Origin: Bradyrhizobium sp. NAS80.1
Lineage (GTDB): Bacteria > Pseudomonadota > Alphaproteobacteria > Rhizobiales > Xanthobacteraceae
Direction of reading: 5' to 3'
Length of the DNA: 48,688 bases
Assembly: GCF_001908205.1 (NCBI RefSeq)
Contig: NZ_LGHL01000040.1
Span: 1 to 48,688 of the forward strand
The first letter of the stretch is position 1. Every line of letters begins with the position of its first letter. The notes under the pieces are model-generated. The model ran no database searches. It had not been told where the DNA came from and saw only the letters and a program-made list of their open reading frames with translations. Both the position numbers and the translations under genes were made by a program. Positions 1 to 7,606 of this stretch are shown piece by piece.

Positions 1-122
1 GTGTTGCGGAAACCATCTTGGCCAGCGGCGACCAAGCTGCACAGACAGGCCGGACATCTGGATGCAAGCGATCCGATCAAACCTCACAATGCTCTTGTGC
101 CACGGGGGCCGTCCACATATGG

Positions 123-142
123 GTCCCCGCGTTCGCGGGGAC
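123..142. terminator. Hairpin downstream of tarD
   Basis: A perfect 8-bp stem, GTCCCCGC (123-130) and GCGGGGAC (135-142), with a GTTC loop. It lies about 40 bases past the tarD stop codon on the minus strand and could end that transcript. There is no U-tract, so it may equally be a copy of a short intergenic repeat. The rest of the first 180 bases shows no credible gene. Confidence 0.45.
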
Positions 143-180
143 GACACCGAGTTGTTGGAGACGCCTTCGCGCCCCCACTA

Positions 181-1350
181 TTACTCCGCCAGCGCCTTCA
201 TCTCCCTGTAGAGATCCGACTTGCCTTCAAACCCGATGCCCGGCAGATCCGGCATGGTGATGTGACCGTTCTCGACGCGCACACCATCCGGGAAGCCGCC
301 ATAGGGCTGGAACAGGTCGGGGTAGCTCTCGTTGCCGCCGAGGCCTAGGCCGGCGGCGATGTTGAGCGACATCTGGTGGCCGCCGTGCGGGATGCAGCGG
401 CTTGGCGACCAGCCGCAGGTCTTCAACACTTCGAGCGTGCGCTGGTATTCGCACAGGCCGTAGGACAGCGCGCAGTCGAATTGCAGCCAGTCGCGGTCGG
501 GGCGCATGCCGCCGTAGCGGAGGAGATTGCGCGCATCCTGGTGACTGAACAGGTTTTCGCCTGTCGCCATCGGGCCCGGATAGAATTCGGCGAGTGCGGC
601 CTGGAGTGCGTAGTCGAGGGGATCGCCGACCTCCTCGTACCAGAACAAGGGATAATCGCGCAGCATCTTGGCATAGGCGATCCCGGTCTCCAGATCGAAG
701 CGGCCGTTCGCATCTACCGCGAGCTGCGCGTCCTTGCCGATCTCCTTCAGCACCGCCTCGATGCGCGTGCGATCATCCTCGATCGGCGCGCCGCCGATCT
801 TCATCTTCACGACGTTGTAGCCGCGGTCGAGATAACCGCGCATCTCGTCGCGCAGCATCGAGAGATCCTTGCCGGGATAGTAGTAGCCGCCGGCTGCATA
901 GACGAACACGCGCGGATTGGCGGTCACGCCGTGGCGCTCGGCGAGCAGGCGAAACAGCGGCTTGCCCGCGATCTTCGCCACCGCGTCCCACATCGCCATG
1001 TCGATGGTGCCGACCGCAACCGAGCGCTCACCGTGGCCGCCGGGCTTCTCGTTGGTCATCATCGCGCCCCAGACCTTGTCGGGGTCGAGATTGTCGCCGG
1101 CCGTGTTCAGAAGCGACTTCGGATCGGCCTCGAGAATGCGCGAGGCGAAGCGTTCGCGGATCAGGCCGCCCTGCCCATAGCGGCCGTTGGAGTTGAAGCC
1201 GTAGCCGACGACGCGCTTGCCATCGCGGACGACGTCGGTGACGACGGCAACGAGGCTCGTCGTCATCTTGGTGAAGTCGATATAGGCGTTGCGGATCGGC
1301 GACGAGATCGGCTTGGTGATCTCGCGGACATCGACGATGCGGACGGACAT
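181..1350 (-). CDS. tarD: D(-)-tartrate dehydratase, enolase superfamily
   Basis: This cytoplasmic enzyme of 389 residues should dehydrate D-tartrate to oxaloacetate using Mg2+. The protein agrees almost throughout with the characterised Bradyrhizobium japonicum tartrate dehydratase as I remember it. Visible active-site residues are the KxK pair Lys182/Lys184 (VVKMKIGG), metal ligands Asp213 (VDANG), Glu239 (YEEVGD) and Glu265 (ATGEN), and the general acid/base His322 (IPHGGH). The N-terminal capping domain covers roughly residues 1-130 and the barrel the rest. The start MSVRIVDV matches the family start. A palindromic repeat separates it from the upstream DUF3297 gene, so it may have its own promoter. 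No tartrate transporter is next to it. Confidence 0.93.
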   Translation of the reverse strand: MSVRIVDVREITKPISSPIRNAYIDFTKMTTSLVAVVTDVVRDGKRVVGYGFNSNGRYGQGGLIRERFASRILEADPKSLLNTAGDNLDPDKVWGAMMTNEKPGGHGERSVAVGTIDMAMWDAVAKIAGKPLFRLLAERHGVTANPRVFVYAAGGYYYPGKDLSMLRDEMRGYLDRGYNVVKMKIGGAPIEDDRTRIEAVLKEIGKDAQLAVDANGRFDLETGIAYAKMLRDYPLFWYEEVGDPLDYALQAALAEFYPGPMATGENLFSHQDARNLLRYGGMRPDRDWLQFDCALSYGLCEYQRTLEVLKTCGWSPSRCIPHGGHQMSLNIAAGLGLGGNESYPDLFQPYGGFPDGVRVENGHITMPDLPGIGFEGKSDLYREMKALAE

Positions 1351-1372
1351 GGGGTGGCTTTCAGTTTATTGG

Positions 1373-1453
1373 CGTCATTCCGGGATGGTCCGAAGGACCA
1401 CACCCGGAATCCCGAGATTCCGGGCTCGCGCTAACGCGCGCCCCGGAATGACG
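1373..1453. repeat. Palindromic intergenic repeat, three nested hairpins
   Basis: The outer arms CGTCATTCCGGG (1373-1384) and CCCGGAATGACG (1442-1453) pair perfectly. Inside are a GGTCC/GGACC hairpin and an 8-bp stem CCCGGAAT (1403-1410) with ATTCCGGG (1417-1424). Just beyond it, GACGGC/GCCGTC forms another stem that reaches the stop codon of the DUF3297 gene. This has the form of the dispersed palindromic elements common between genes in Bradyrhizobium (recalled, not searched). It probably serves as a transcript end for the minus-strand genes to its right. Confidence 0.75.
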
Positions 1454-1462
1454 GCTTCGCCG

Positions 1463-1720
1463 TCACTTCTTATCCCTGAAATACGGCTCCACCGGACCAT
1501 GCACCTTGATCGTCAGCGGATTGCCGTAGCGGTCCTTGGCGTTGCCTGCGGTGACGCGGACCCAGCCTTCGCTGATGCAGTACTCCTCGACATTGGTCTT
1601 CTCGATGCCCTTGAAGCGGATGCCGACGTCGCGCGCCAGGATGTCCGCATTGTAATAGGGGCTGTTCGGGTCGACCGACAGGCGGTCCGGAAATTCGTCG
1701 CTCATGATTGTCTCGCTCAT
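1463..1720 (-). CDS. DUF3297 family protein
   Basis: A small cytoplasmic protein of 85 residues beginning MSETIMSDEFPDRLSVDP and ending VHGPVEPYFRDKK, typical of DUF3297, a conserved proteobacterial family without known function. The reading frame is open further upstream, but those residues come from the opposite frame of the glutathione peroxidase gene. The ATG at 1720 overlaps the peroxidase stop in a TTATGA junction, which argues for translational coupling. A second ATG, at 1705 (MSDEFPD), is also possible. The stop codon falls in the stem of a GACGGC/GCCGTC hairpin. Confidence 0.85.
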   Translation of the reverse strand: MSETIMSDEFPDRLSVDPNSPYYNADILARDVGIRFKGIEKTNVEEYCISEGWVRVTAGNAKDRYGNPLTIKVHGPVEPYFRDKK

Positions 1721-2194
1721 AACAGGGTCTCGATCTTCTGCCGCAATCCTTCGGGCCGGGCGGTCGGCGCGTAGCGCGCGACCACCTTGCCGGCACGGTC
1801 CACCAGGAATTTGGTGAAATTCCATTTGATGGAGGCCCCGAGCAGGCCGGATTGCTGGTGTTTCAGGTACTCATACAGGGGGTGCGCATGGGCGCCGTTG
1901 ACGTCGATCTTCTCGAACAGGGGAAAGGTGACGTCGTAGTTGGTCGAGCAGAACGCCTGGATCTCGCTCGCCTCCCCCCGGCTCCTGCGCGCCGAATTGG
2001 TTGCAGGGAAAGCCGAGCACCGAGAAGCCGCGCGGCGACAGGTCGCGATGCAGATCCTCGAGCCCGCGATATTGCGGCGTGAAGCCGCACTTGCTCGCGG
2101 TGTTGACGATCAAGAGCACCTGTCCCTCGAAGCGGCGCATCGGCACCTCCTCGCCGGCAAGCGAGTTGGCCTTGAAGTCGTAGATGACAGACAT
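1717..2194 (-). pseudogene. Glutathione peroxidase, frameshifted at a homopolymer
   Basis: The product would be a thiol peroxidase of the glutathione peroxidase family (Cys type) that reduces hydroperoxides in the cytoplasm. The N-terminal part reads MSVIYDFKANS through the active-site region NTASKCGFTPQY and the LGFPCNQFGAQEPG motif. The frame then slips at a run of six C on the plus strand (1974-1979). Removing one base restores EIQAFCSTNYDVTFPLFEKI, KWNFTKFLVDR and a stop at 1717, giving 158 residues, the usual family length. The active-site residue is an ordinary Cys codon. The gene sits 2 bases after the amidase and overlaps the DUF3297 start. It may be a true mutation or a sequencing error. 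Confidence 0.85.
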
Positions 2195-2196
2195 CG

Positions 2197-3597
2197 CTAA
2201 CCCACAGGATCGATCGGCGACGGCGGCACACCGCCCGCCTCGATTGCTTCGCCCGCGAGCAGGCAGAGATCCTCGCGATAGCGGCCCGAGACGATGTGCA
2301 CGCCGACCGGCGCCTTGCCCACGAGACCGGTGGAGACCACGAGGCCCGGCAGGCCCATGAACGGAATCGCAATCTGCGGCAGCTGCGCTTCCCAGACGCG
2401 CTTGAAGGACTCGTCGTCCTTGCGGTCGAGATGATCCGGGAACGGCAGCTCGCCGGAGACCGGCGTCAGTAGCACGGCATATTTTTCGAAGAACAGCATC
2501 CATTCGCGGGTCAGCGTGGCGCGACGCGTGAGCGCCTTTGCGTAGTTGGCCTGATCCATTGGCGTGACCCTGGCGCGGTTGCCGCGCAGGCAGACCAGCG
2601 CGCCGGGATCGCCTTCACGCTCGGCCATCTCGAGCTGGGCCTCATAGCCGTCGCCGAGCCAGAGTTTTATCTGCCACTCGACCGCCTCGCGCATCGGCGG
2701 GGTGTTCTCGATCACATCGACGGTCCACCCCGCCCGCTCCAGCCGCTTGCCGGCATCGCTCACCGCGGCCTTTACTTCAGGCGTGGTCGCAAGGCCGTCC
2801 GGGTTGAGGCAGAGCGCGGCGCGCTTCGGCCTGGCCGGGCCCTCCAGCGGCACCGGGACCCACCAGGGATCGCGCACGTCGCGCGCCGACATGGCGGCGA
2901 GCGAAATCCTGATGTCGTTGACGGTGCGCGCCAGGGGTCCCGACACCGCCATGATCTGCGGCCCGATCGGGCGCTCCGGCAGCGCGGGATTGAAGGCCGG
3001 GATGCGGCCCAGGGTTGGGCGCAGGCCATGCACACCACAGGCATAGGCAGGGTAGCGGATCGAGCCGGCAATGTCGGTGCCGTGGGCGATATGGCCGATG
3101 CCGGCCGCGACGGCCGACCCGGCGCCGCCAGACGAGCCGCCCGGCGTCAGCGAGGCGTCGCGGGGGTTCTTGGTGTCGCCATGGACCAGACTGGTGGTGA
3201 ACCAGCGATAGGAGAAGGCCGGGCAATTGGTGCGGCCGAGCAGGATGGCGCCGGCTTTGCGGAAATTGGCGACGACCGGATTGTCCTCGCGCGCGATCAG
3301 GTCGCGCTGCAGCTTGAGGCCGTTGGTGGTGGCGAAGCCTTCCTGGTCGACATTGGCCTTGATGGTGACGGGCACGCCGGCCAGCACGCCGGGGTCCTCC
3401 CCCCTCGCGATCGCGGCATCGACAGCGTCAGCCTGCTTGAGCACGTCCTCCGGCCGGTGGTCGATCACGGCGTTGAGCTTGGGATTGACCGCATCCAGCC
3501 GGGCGAGGCCAGCCTTGGCCGCCTCCTTGGCTGACACCTTCCTGGACTTGACGAGGGTAGCGAGGTCGGCGGCCGACAGGCGCCAGAGATCTTGCAT
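2197..3597 (-). CDS. Amidase, amidase-signature family
   Basis: A hydrolase of 466 residues for amide bonds. The Ser-cisSer-Lys triad is visible: Lys80 (VTIKANVD), the GGSSGG motif at 153-158 holding the cis-Ser, and Ser179 in DIAGSIR. The length fits the family. The amidase-signature group includes GatA, but no gatB or gatC is nearby and the substrate cannot be named; a generic aryl or aliphatic amidase is most likely. The start MQDLWRLSAADL fits the family N-terminus. It is the first gene of a tight minus-strand run with the peroxidase and DUF3297 genes, so they probably share a transcript. Confidence 0.88.
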   Translation of the reverse strand: MQDLWRLSAADLATLVKSRKVSAKEAAKAGLARLDAVNPKLNAVIDHRPEDVLKQADAVDAAIARGEDPGVLAGVPVTIKANVDQEGFATTNGLKLQRDLIAREDNPVVANFRKAGAILLGRTNCPAFSYRWFTTSLVHGDTKNPRDASLTPGGSSGGAGSAVAAGIGHIAHGTDIAGSIRYPAYACGVHGLRPTLGRIPAFNPALPERPIGPQIMAVSGPLARTVNDIRISLAAMSARDVRDPWWVPVPLEGPARPKRAALCLNPDGLATTPEVKAAVSDAGKRLERAGWTVDVIENTPPMREAVEWQIKLWLGDGYEAQLEMAEREGDPGALVCLRGNRARVTPMDQANYAKALTRRATLTREWMLFFEKYAVLLTPVSGELPFPDHLDRKDDESFKRVWEAQLPQIAIPFMGLPGLVVSTGLVGKAPVGVHIVSGRYREDLCLLAGEAIEAGGVPPSPIDPVG

Positions 3598-3677
3598 GGC
3601 TTGCTCCGTGTGACCGGCGTCTTTTAGCGCCGGGAACGCGGCAAAGCCATGCGGATTTCGCGGGGGCGAAGGTGAAG

Positions 3678-3935
3678 CTAGTGGCGAGTGGCCGACTGAT
3701 CGGGGATGTCCAGCAGCGCCTCGGTGAAGGGAAACTCGAGCACGATTTCCCCATCGACGTCGGTCACCTCGATAACCGCCTCAAGCAGGGCCCGCTGGGT
3801 ACCCTCGGACTTCACGACCTCAAGGATCATCTGGCGGGCGACTTCCCAGGCGCGATCAGGATTGCGCAGGTCCTCGCCGTCAGGATCCACGATCAATTCG
3901 TCGCCGATACGGGTGTTGAAGAAGTATCTGGGCAT
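3678..3935 (-). CDS. DUF6894 family small protein
   Basis: A small acidic protein of 85 residues starting MPRYFFNTRIGDELIVDPDG, the hallmark of DUF6894, a family present in many copies in Bradyrhizobium and relatives. Its function is unknown. The frame is open for 18 codons upstream, but the MPRYFF start is the conserved one. It is divergent from pqqA across about 250 bases and separated from the amidase by about 80 bases. No signal peptide or membrane segment is seen. Confidence 0.82.
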   Translation of the reverse strand: MPRYFFNTRIGDELIVDPDGEDLRNPDRAWEVARQMILEVVKSEGTQRALLEAVIEVTDVDGEIVLEFPFTEALLDIPDQSATRH

Positions 3936-4119
3936 TACCGAATTCCAGCTGGGTCGCCTGTACCGGATTGAAAGCTGCACTGCACTCACAACTGCTTTAT
4001 CAGGACAGGCTTCGCGACCGAATGCGCCACGCGCAAGGCAGCGTCGTCAGAAGTGATGTTCCACCATCATTTTCGCGCCGCAACATGGCTTTCTCGGGAA
4101 AATTTCACTGGCGAACTTT

Positions 4120-4150
4120 TCCGCCCGCAGTAATTTAACCGTTGGGCGGA
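4120..4150. promoter_or_regulatory. Inverted repeat upstream of pqqA
   Basis: TCCGCCC (4120-4126) and GGGCGGA (4144-4150) form 7-bp arms around an AT-richer 17-base centre containing TAATTTAAC. It ends about 30 bases before the pqqA ATG. It could be a regulator site over the pqqA promoter or a hairpin in the leader. The 3936-4182 interval holds no credible gene, and I could not fix the promoter boxes. Confidence 0.4.
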
Positions 4151-4182
4151 TACGTCCGAATTCGCGAATATGGAGAGCCAAA

Positions 4183-4263
4183 ATGGCCTGGAAAGCCCCC
4201 AAGATCGTCGAAGTGCCCTGCGGTATGGAAATCAACATGTATGTGAGCGCCACCCGCAAGTAA
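4183..4263 (+). CDS. pqqA: PQQ precursor peptide PqqA
   Basis: A ribosomally made peptide of 26 residues that serves as the substrate for PQQ. It starts MAWKAPKIVEVP and contains the conserved GMEINMY segment. Glu16 and Tyr20, spaced E-x3-Y, are the residues that PqqE joins and that end up in the cofactor. A GGAGAG ribosome site lies at 4172-4177. The length and C-terminal basic tail (ATRK) are typical. It is the first gene of the pqq operon; a 117-base gap with a long hairpin separates it from pqqB, which may let pqqA be expressed above the rest. Confidence 0.96.
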   Translation: MAWKAPKIVEVPCGMEINMYVSATRK

Positions 4264-4289
4264 GCGGTTTGTGAGTTCGCGTTCCGCGC

Positions 4290-4353
4290 AGGTGGATCTT
4301 TCGGTCACGATAGGTTTCCGGAAGATCGAGGTGTCTCGGCCTGAGATCCACCT
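4290..4353 (+). promoter_or_regulatory. Long stem between pqqA and pqqB
   Basis: AGGTGGATCT (4290-4299) pairs perfectly with AGATCCACCT (4344-4353) across a 44-base loop. With one bulged base the stem extends by CGC/GCG (4287-4289 and 4355-4357). It lies between the pqqA stop and the pqqB ribosome site (AGGAG, 4369-4373). A stem here could stabilise the short pqqA message or reduce read-through into pqqB. This role is inferred from position. Confidence 0.55.
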
Positions 4354-4380
4354 CGCGACATTCCCTCCAGGAGACGGATT

Positions 4381-5310
4381 ATGCTTCGCGTCGTCGTCCT
4401 GGGCGCCGGGGCCGGCGGCGGAGTACCGCAATGGAATTGCGGCTGCGAGGGCTGCCGGGCGGCCCGTACGAATGGCCATGAGCTTCAGAGAACCCAGGCC
4501 TCGGTCGCCTTCAGTGGCGACGGCGAGCACTGGTTTTTGATCAACGCCTCCCCCGACCTTCGCCAGCAATTGAACGCCACGCCGCAGCTACATCCGAAGG
4601 CGGGCGCGTTGCGCCACACGCCGATTGCGGGCGTGATCCTGACCAACAGCGAAGTGGATGCGGTCGCAGGCCTGCTCTCGATGCGGGAGGGTTCGCCCTT
4701 CACGGTCTATGCGCATGAGAAGGTGCTGGCGATCCTGAAGAGCAACAGCATCTTCAACGTGCTGAACGAAAAGAACGTACGGCGCCAGCCGATGGCTATC
4801 CGCGAGCCCTTCGAGCCGCGGCTCACCGATGGCGCGCGCTCGGGACTCGAAGTGCTGCCCTTCGCGGTGCCCGGCAAGTCGGCCTGGTATCTCGAAGGCA
4901 AGGCACATCCCGGCGGGGAGACCGGCGACGGCGATACGCTGGGGCTGAAGATCACCGACAAGTCGACCGGCAAGTGCTTCTACTTCATTGCCGCCTGCGC
5001 CGAGGTGACCGACGCGCTCAAGGCCGAGATCGATGGCGCCGCGCTGGTGTTCTTCGACGGCACGGTCTGGCGGGACGACGAGATGATCAAGGCCGGACTC
5101 GGCCACAAGACCGGCAAGAGCATGGGACATGTCGCGATGTCCGGCGACGACGGCGCGATCGCGCGGCTGGCCGATCTCAATATCGACAGGAAGCTGTTTC
5201 TGCATATCAATAACTCGAATCCGGCGCTGCTGCCTGGCTCGATCGAGCGCAAAGCCACTGAGGAGGCGGGCTGGCAGATTCCCGCCGATGGAACGGAGAT
5301 CGTGCTGTGA
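4381..5310 (+). CDS. pqqB: PQQ biosynthesis protein PqqB
   Basis: A protein of 309 residues with the metallo-beta-lactamase fold, thought to act as an iron-dependent hydroxylase on the Glu-Tyr intermediate of PQQ synthesis. The N-terminus VVVLGAGAGGGVPQWNCGC is diagnostic, with Cys20, Cys22 and Cys25 forming a likely zinc site. NASPDLRQQL (residues 55-64) is also characteristic. The segment LTNSEVDAVAGLL (87-99) occupies the place of the fold's DH motif, but an Ala stands where His is usual. AGGAG precedes the ATG. The gene ends in a 4-base overlap with pqqC. Confidence 0.95.
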   Translation: MLRVVVLGAGAGGGVPQWNCGCEGCRAARTNGHELQRTQASVAFSGDGEHWFLINASPDLRQQLNATPQLHPKAGALRHTPIAGVILTNSEVDAVAGLLSMREGSPFTVYAHEKVLAILKSNSIFNVLNEKNVRRQPMAIREPFEPRLTDGARSGLEVLPFAVPGKSAWYLEGKAHPGGETGDGDTLGLKITDKSTGKCFYFIAACAEVTDALKAEIDGAALVFFDGTVWRDDEMIKAGLGHKTGKSMGHVAMSGDDGAIARLADLNIDRKLFLHINNSNPALLPGSIERKATEEAGWQIPADGTEIVL

Positions 5311-6086
5311 ATGCCGCGTCACTGACTGGAATGACCGCGCTCTCGATCGGCAAGGACATCAGGCTCAACTCGGCCGAGGAGCTGGAGGCGACGCTGCGCC
5401 ATATCGGCGCGACGCGCTATCACAGCCTGCATCCGTTCCATAAGCTGCTGCATGGCGGCAAGCTGAACAAGGGCCAGGTACAGGCCTGGGCACTGAACCG
5501 CTACTATTACCAGAGCACGATCCCGATCAAGGACGCGGTGGTGATCTCGCGCTTCCGCGACCGCGCCACGCGCCTGGAATGGCGCCACCGCATCGAGGAC
5601 CATGACGGCGATATCGGCTCTGAAGGCGGCATCGAGCGCTGGCTCAAGCTGACCGACGGCCTCGGGCTCGACACCGCCTATGTGGAATCGACGGAAGGGA
5701 TTCTGCCGGCGACGCGCTTTGCGGTCGAGGCCTATGTCCATTACTGCCGCGAGAAGAGCCCGCTGGAGGCGATCGCCTCCTCGCTCACCGAACTGTTCGC
5801 GCCGAACCTGCACGAAGAACGTATTGCCGGGATGCTGGAGCACTACGACTTCGTCAACCCTGACATCATGAGCTACTTCAAGCGCCGTCTGGCGCAGGCG
5901 CCGCGCGACGCCGGGTTCGCACTCGACTACGTCAAGGCCCATGCGAGGACACCTGAAGAGCGCGCCTCCGTCTGCAATGCTCTGATCTTCAAGACCAACG
6001 TGCTATGGGTGCAACTCGATGCGCTCTACCATGCCTATGTCGAAGGCCACATTCCGCCGGGCGCGTTCGTGCCCAAGGCGAGCTGA
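5307..6086 (+). CDS. pqqC: Pyrroloquinoline-quinone synthase PqqC
   Basis: A cofactor-free oxidase of 259 residues that performs the final ring closure and eight-electron oxidation giving PQQ. Family segments include RYHSLHPFHKLLHGGKL, WALNRYYYQSTIPIKD, and RHRIEDHDGD with an active-site His. I chose the GTG at 5307 because GGAACGGAG lies at the right distance upstream and GTGA overlaps the pqqB stop. An ATG at 5331 (MTALSIGKD) would give 251 residues, the length of well-known homologues, and is a fair alternative. The heme-oxygenase-like helical fold is expected throughout. Confidence 0.94.
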   Translation: MNAASLTGMTALSIGKDIRLNSAEELEATLRHIGATRYHSLHPFHKLLHGGKLNKGQVQAWALNRYYYQSTIPIKDAVVISRFRDRATRLEWRHRIEDHDGDIGSEGGIERWLKLTDGLGLDTAYVESTEGILPATRFAVEAYVHYCREKSPLEAIASSLTELFAPNLHEERIAGMLEHYDFVNPDIMSYFKRRLAQAPRDAGFALDYVKAHARTPEERASVCNALIFKTNVLWVQLDALYHAYVEGHIPPGAFVPKAS

Positions 6087-6098
6087 AGAGGAACAGAA

Positions 6099-6410
6099 AT
6101 GGCCGGGCCGCGTAACATCAGCGTCAGCGAGGCAAGCCGCCCCGTGCTGCCGCGGCATGCCAAGCTTAGATATGACGAGACGCGAAAAGTCTGGGTGATC
6201 CTGGCGCCGGAACGCGTGCTGGCGCCCGACGAAATCGCGGTCGAGGTCTTGCAGCTCTGCAACGGCGAGCGCAATGTCGGCGACGTCGCCGATCAGCTCG
6301 CGGCCAAATACGCCGCGCCGCGCGATGCGATCCTCACCGACGTGATCGCCATGCTGCAGGATCTCGCCGACAAGGGCTTCCTCACCGAGGCCCGGGAGAA
6401 GACGTTATGA
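6099..6410 (+). CDS. pqqD: PqqA-binding chaperone PqqD
   Basis: A small RiPP-recognition protein of 103 residues that binds PqqA and presents it to PqqE. The sequence LPRHAKLRYDETRKVWVILAPERV followed by PDEIAVEVLQLCNGERNVGDV is typical of PqqD. GAGGAA precedes the start. It ends with an ATGA overlap into pqqE, in line with the tight pairing of the two products. It is a separate gene here, not fused to pqqC or pqqE. Confidence 0.95.
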   Translation: MAGPRNISVSEASRPVLPRHAKLRYDETRKVWVILAPERVLAPDEIAVEVLQLCNGERNVGDVADQLAAKYAAPRDAILTDVIAMLQDLADKGFLTEAREKTL

Positions 6411-7606
6411 GCGACGTGCTCGGCAATCCCGCTATCCCGCCCGACGCTAGCGACAGCCTCGCGGTGCTGGAGAAGCAGCGCTCGACGGCGGAGACCTTTG
6501 GCATTCCGCTCGCCGTGCTGCTCGAAATCACCCACCGCTGCCCGCTGCAATGTCCCTATTGCTCCAACCCGGTCGAGCTCGACCGCTCGAACAAGGAGCT
6601 GACGACGGATGAATGGAAGAAGGTCCTGAGCGAGCTCGCCGAGATCGGCGTGCTCCAGGTCCACTTCTCCGGGGGCGAGCCAACGGCGCGGAAGGACCTC
6701 GTCGAGCTGGTCAAGCATGCCAGCGATGTCGGCCTCTACACCAATCTCATCACCTCGGCCGTGCTGCTGACGCGCGAGAGGCTGAGCGAGCTTGCGGATG
6801 CCGGGCTCTGCCATGTGCAGATCAGCTTCCAGGGCACCGAAGACGGCCTTTCGGATCGCGTCGCCGGCTACAAGGGCGCGCATCACAAGAAGCTCGAGGT
6901 CGCGAAGTGGACGCGCGAGCTTGACCTGCCGCTCACCGTGAACGCGGTGATGCACCGCCAGAACCTGCACCAGCTCCCCGACGTCATCCAGATGGCGATC
7001 GATCTCGACGCCGACCGGCTCGAGGTCGCCAACGTGCAGTATTACGGCTGGGCGCTGAAGAACCGCGCCGCACTGATGCCGACGGTGGCGCAGCTCGATG
7101 AGGCCACGCGCCTCGTCGAGGAAGCACGCGAGCGGCTGAAGGGCACGCTTGCGATCGACTACGTCGTTCCCGACTATTACGCGCTGCGCCCGAAGAAATG
7201 CATGGGCGGCTGGGGTCGTCAGTTCTTCAACATCTCGCCGGCCGGCAAGGTGCTGCCCTGCCACGCGGCCGAGAGCATCACCGGGCTCGACTTCGAATCC
7301 GTTCGTTCAAATCATTCGATCGCCTGGATCTGGCAGAACTCGGACGCCTTCAACCGCTATCGCGGCACCGGCTGGATGAAGGAGCCGTGCAAGTCCTGCG
7401 AATTCCGCGAGATCGATTTCGGCGGCTGCCGCTGCCAGGCCTTCGCGCTGACGGGCGATGCCGCCAACACCGATCCGGCCTGCGCGCTGTCGCCGCTGCA
7501 CGAGACCATCTTCAAGCAGGCCGAACGCGAGGCCGAGGGCGAGACCAACCGCTTCATCTACCGCAACTTCGCCGGCGGCACTCTGGAATCCGAGAATGGT
7601 GCCTGA
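6407..7606 (+). CDS. pqqE: PqqA peptide cyclase PqqE, radical SAM
   Basis: A radical SAM enzyme of 399 residues that links Glu and Tyr of PqqA by a carbon-carbon bond. The CxxxCxxC cluster is Cys45-Cys49-Cys52 in THRCPLQCPYCSNP, followed by the FSGGEP SAM motif. The C-terminal SPASM domain keeps the auxiliary-cluster cysteines at about 265, 285, 328, 331, 341, 343 and 359, in the spacing known for PqqE. It overlaps pqqD by 4 bases, and the downstream hydrolase starts inside its last codons, so the operon is translationally linked. Confidence 0.96.
   Translation: MSDVLGNPAIPPDASDSLAVLEKQRSTAETFGIPLAVLLEITHRCPLQCPYCSNPVELDRSNKELTTDEWKKVLSELAEIGVLQVHFSGGEPTARKDLVELVKHASDVGLYTNLITSAVLLTRERLSELADAGLCHVQISFQGTEDGLSDRVAGYKGAHHKKLEVAKWTRELDLPLTVNAVMHRQNLHQLPDVIQMAIDLDADRLEVANVQYYGWALKNRAALMPTVAQLDEATRLVEEARERLKGTLAIDYVVPDYYALRPKKCMGGWGRQFFNISPAGKVLPCHAAESITGLDFESVRSNHSIAWIWQNSDAFNRYRGTGWMKEPCKSCEFREIDFGGCRCQAFALTGDAANTDPACALSPLHETIFKQAEREAEGETNRFIYRNFAGGTLESENGA

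Noticed and set aside
1721..1825. Longer start of the DUF3297 gene
   Set aside because: The extra residues are an out-of-frame reading of the peroxidase C-terminus.
2080..2110. Selenocysteine at the peroxidase active site
   Set aside because: The codon in NTASKCGF is TGC, an ordinary cysteine.
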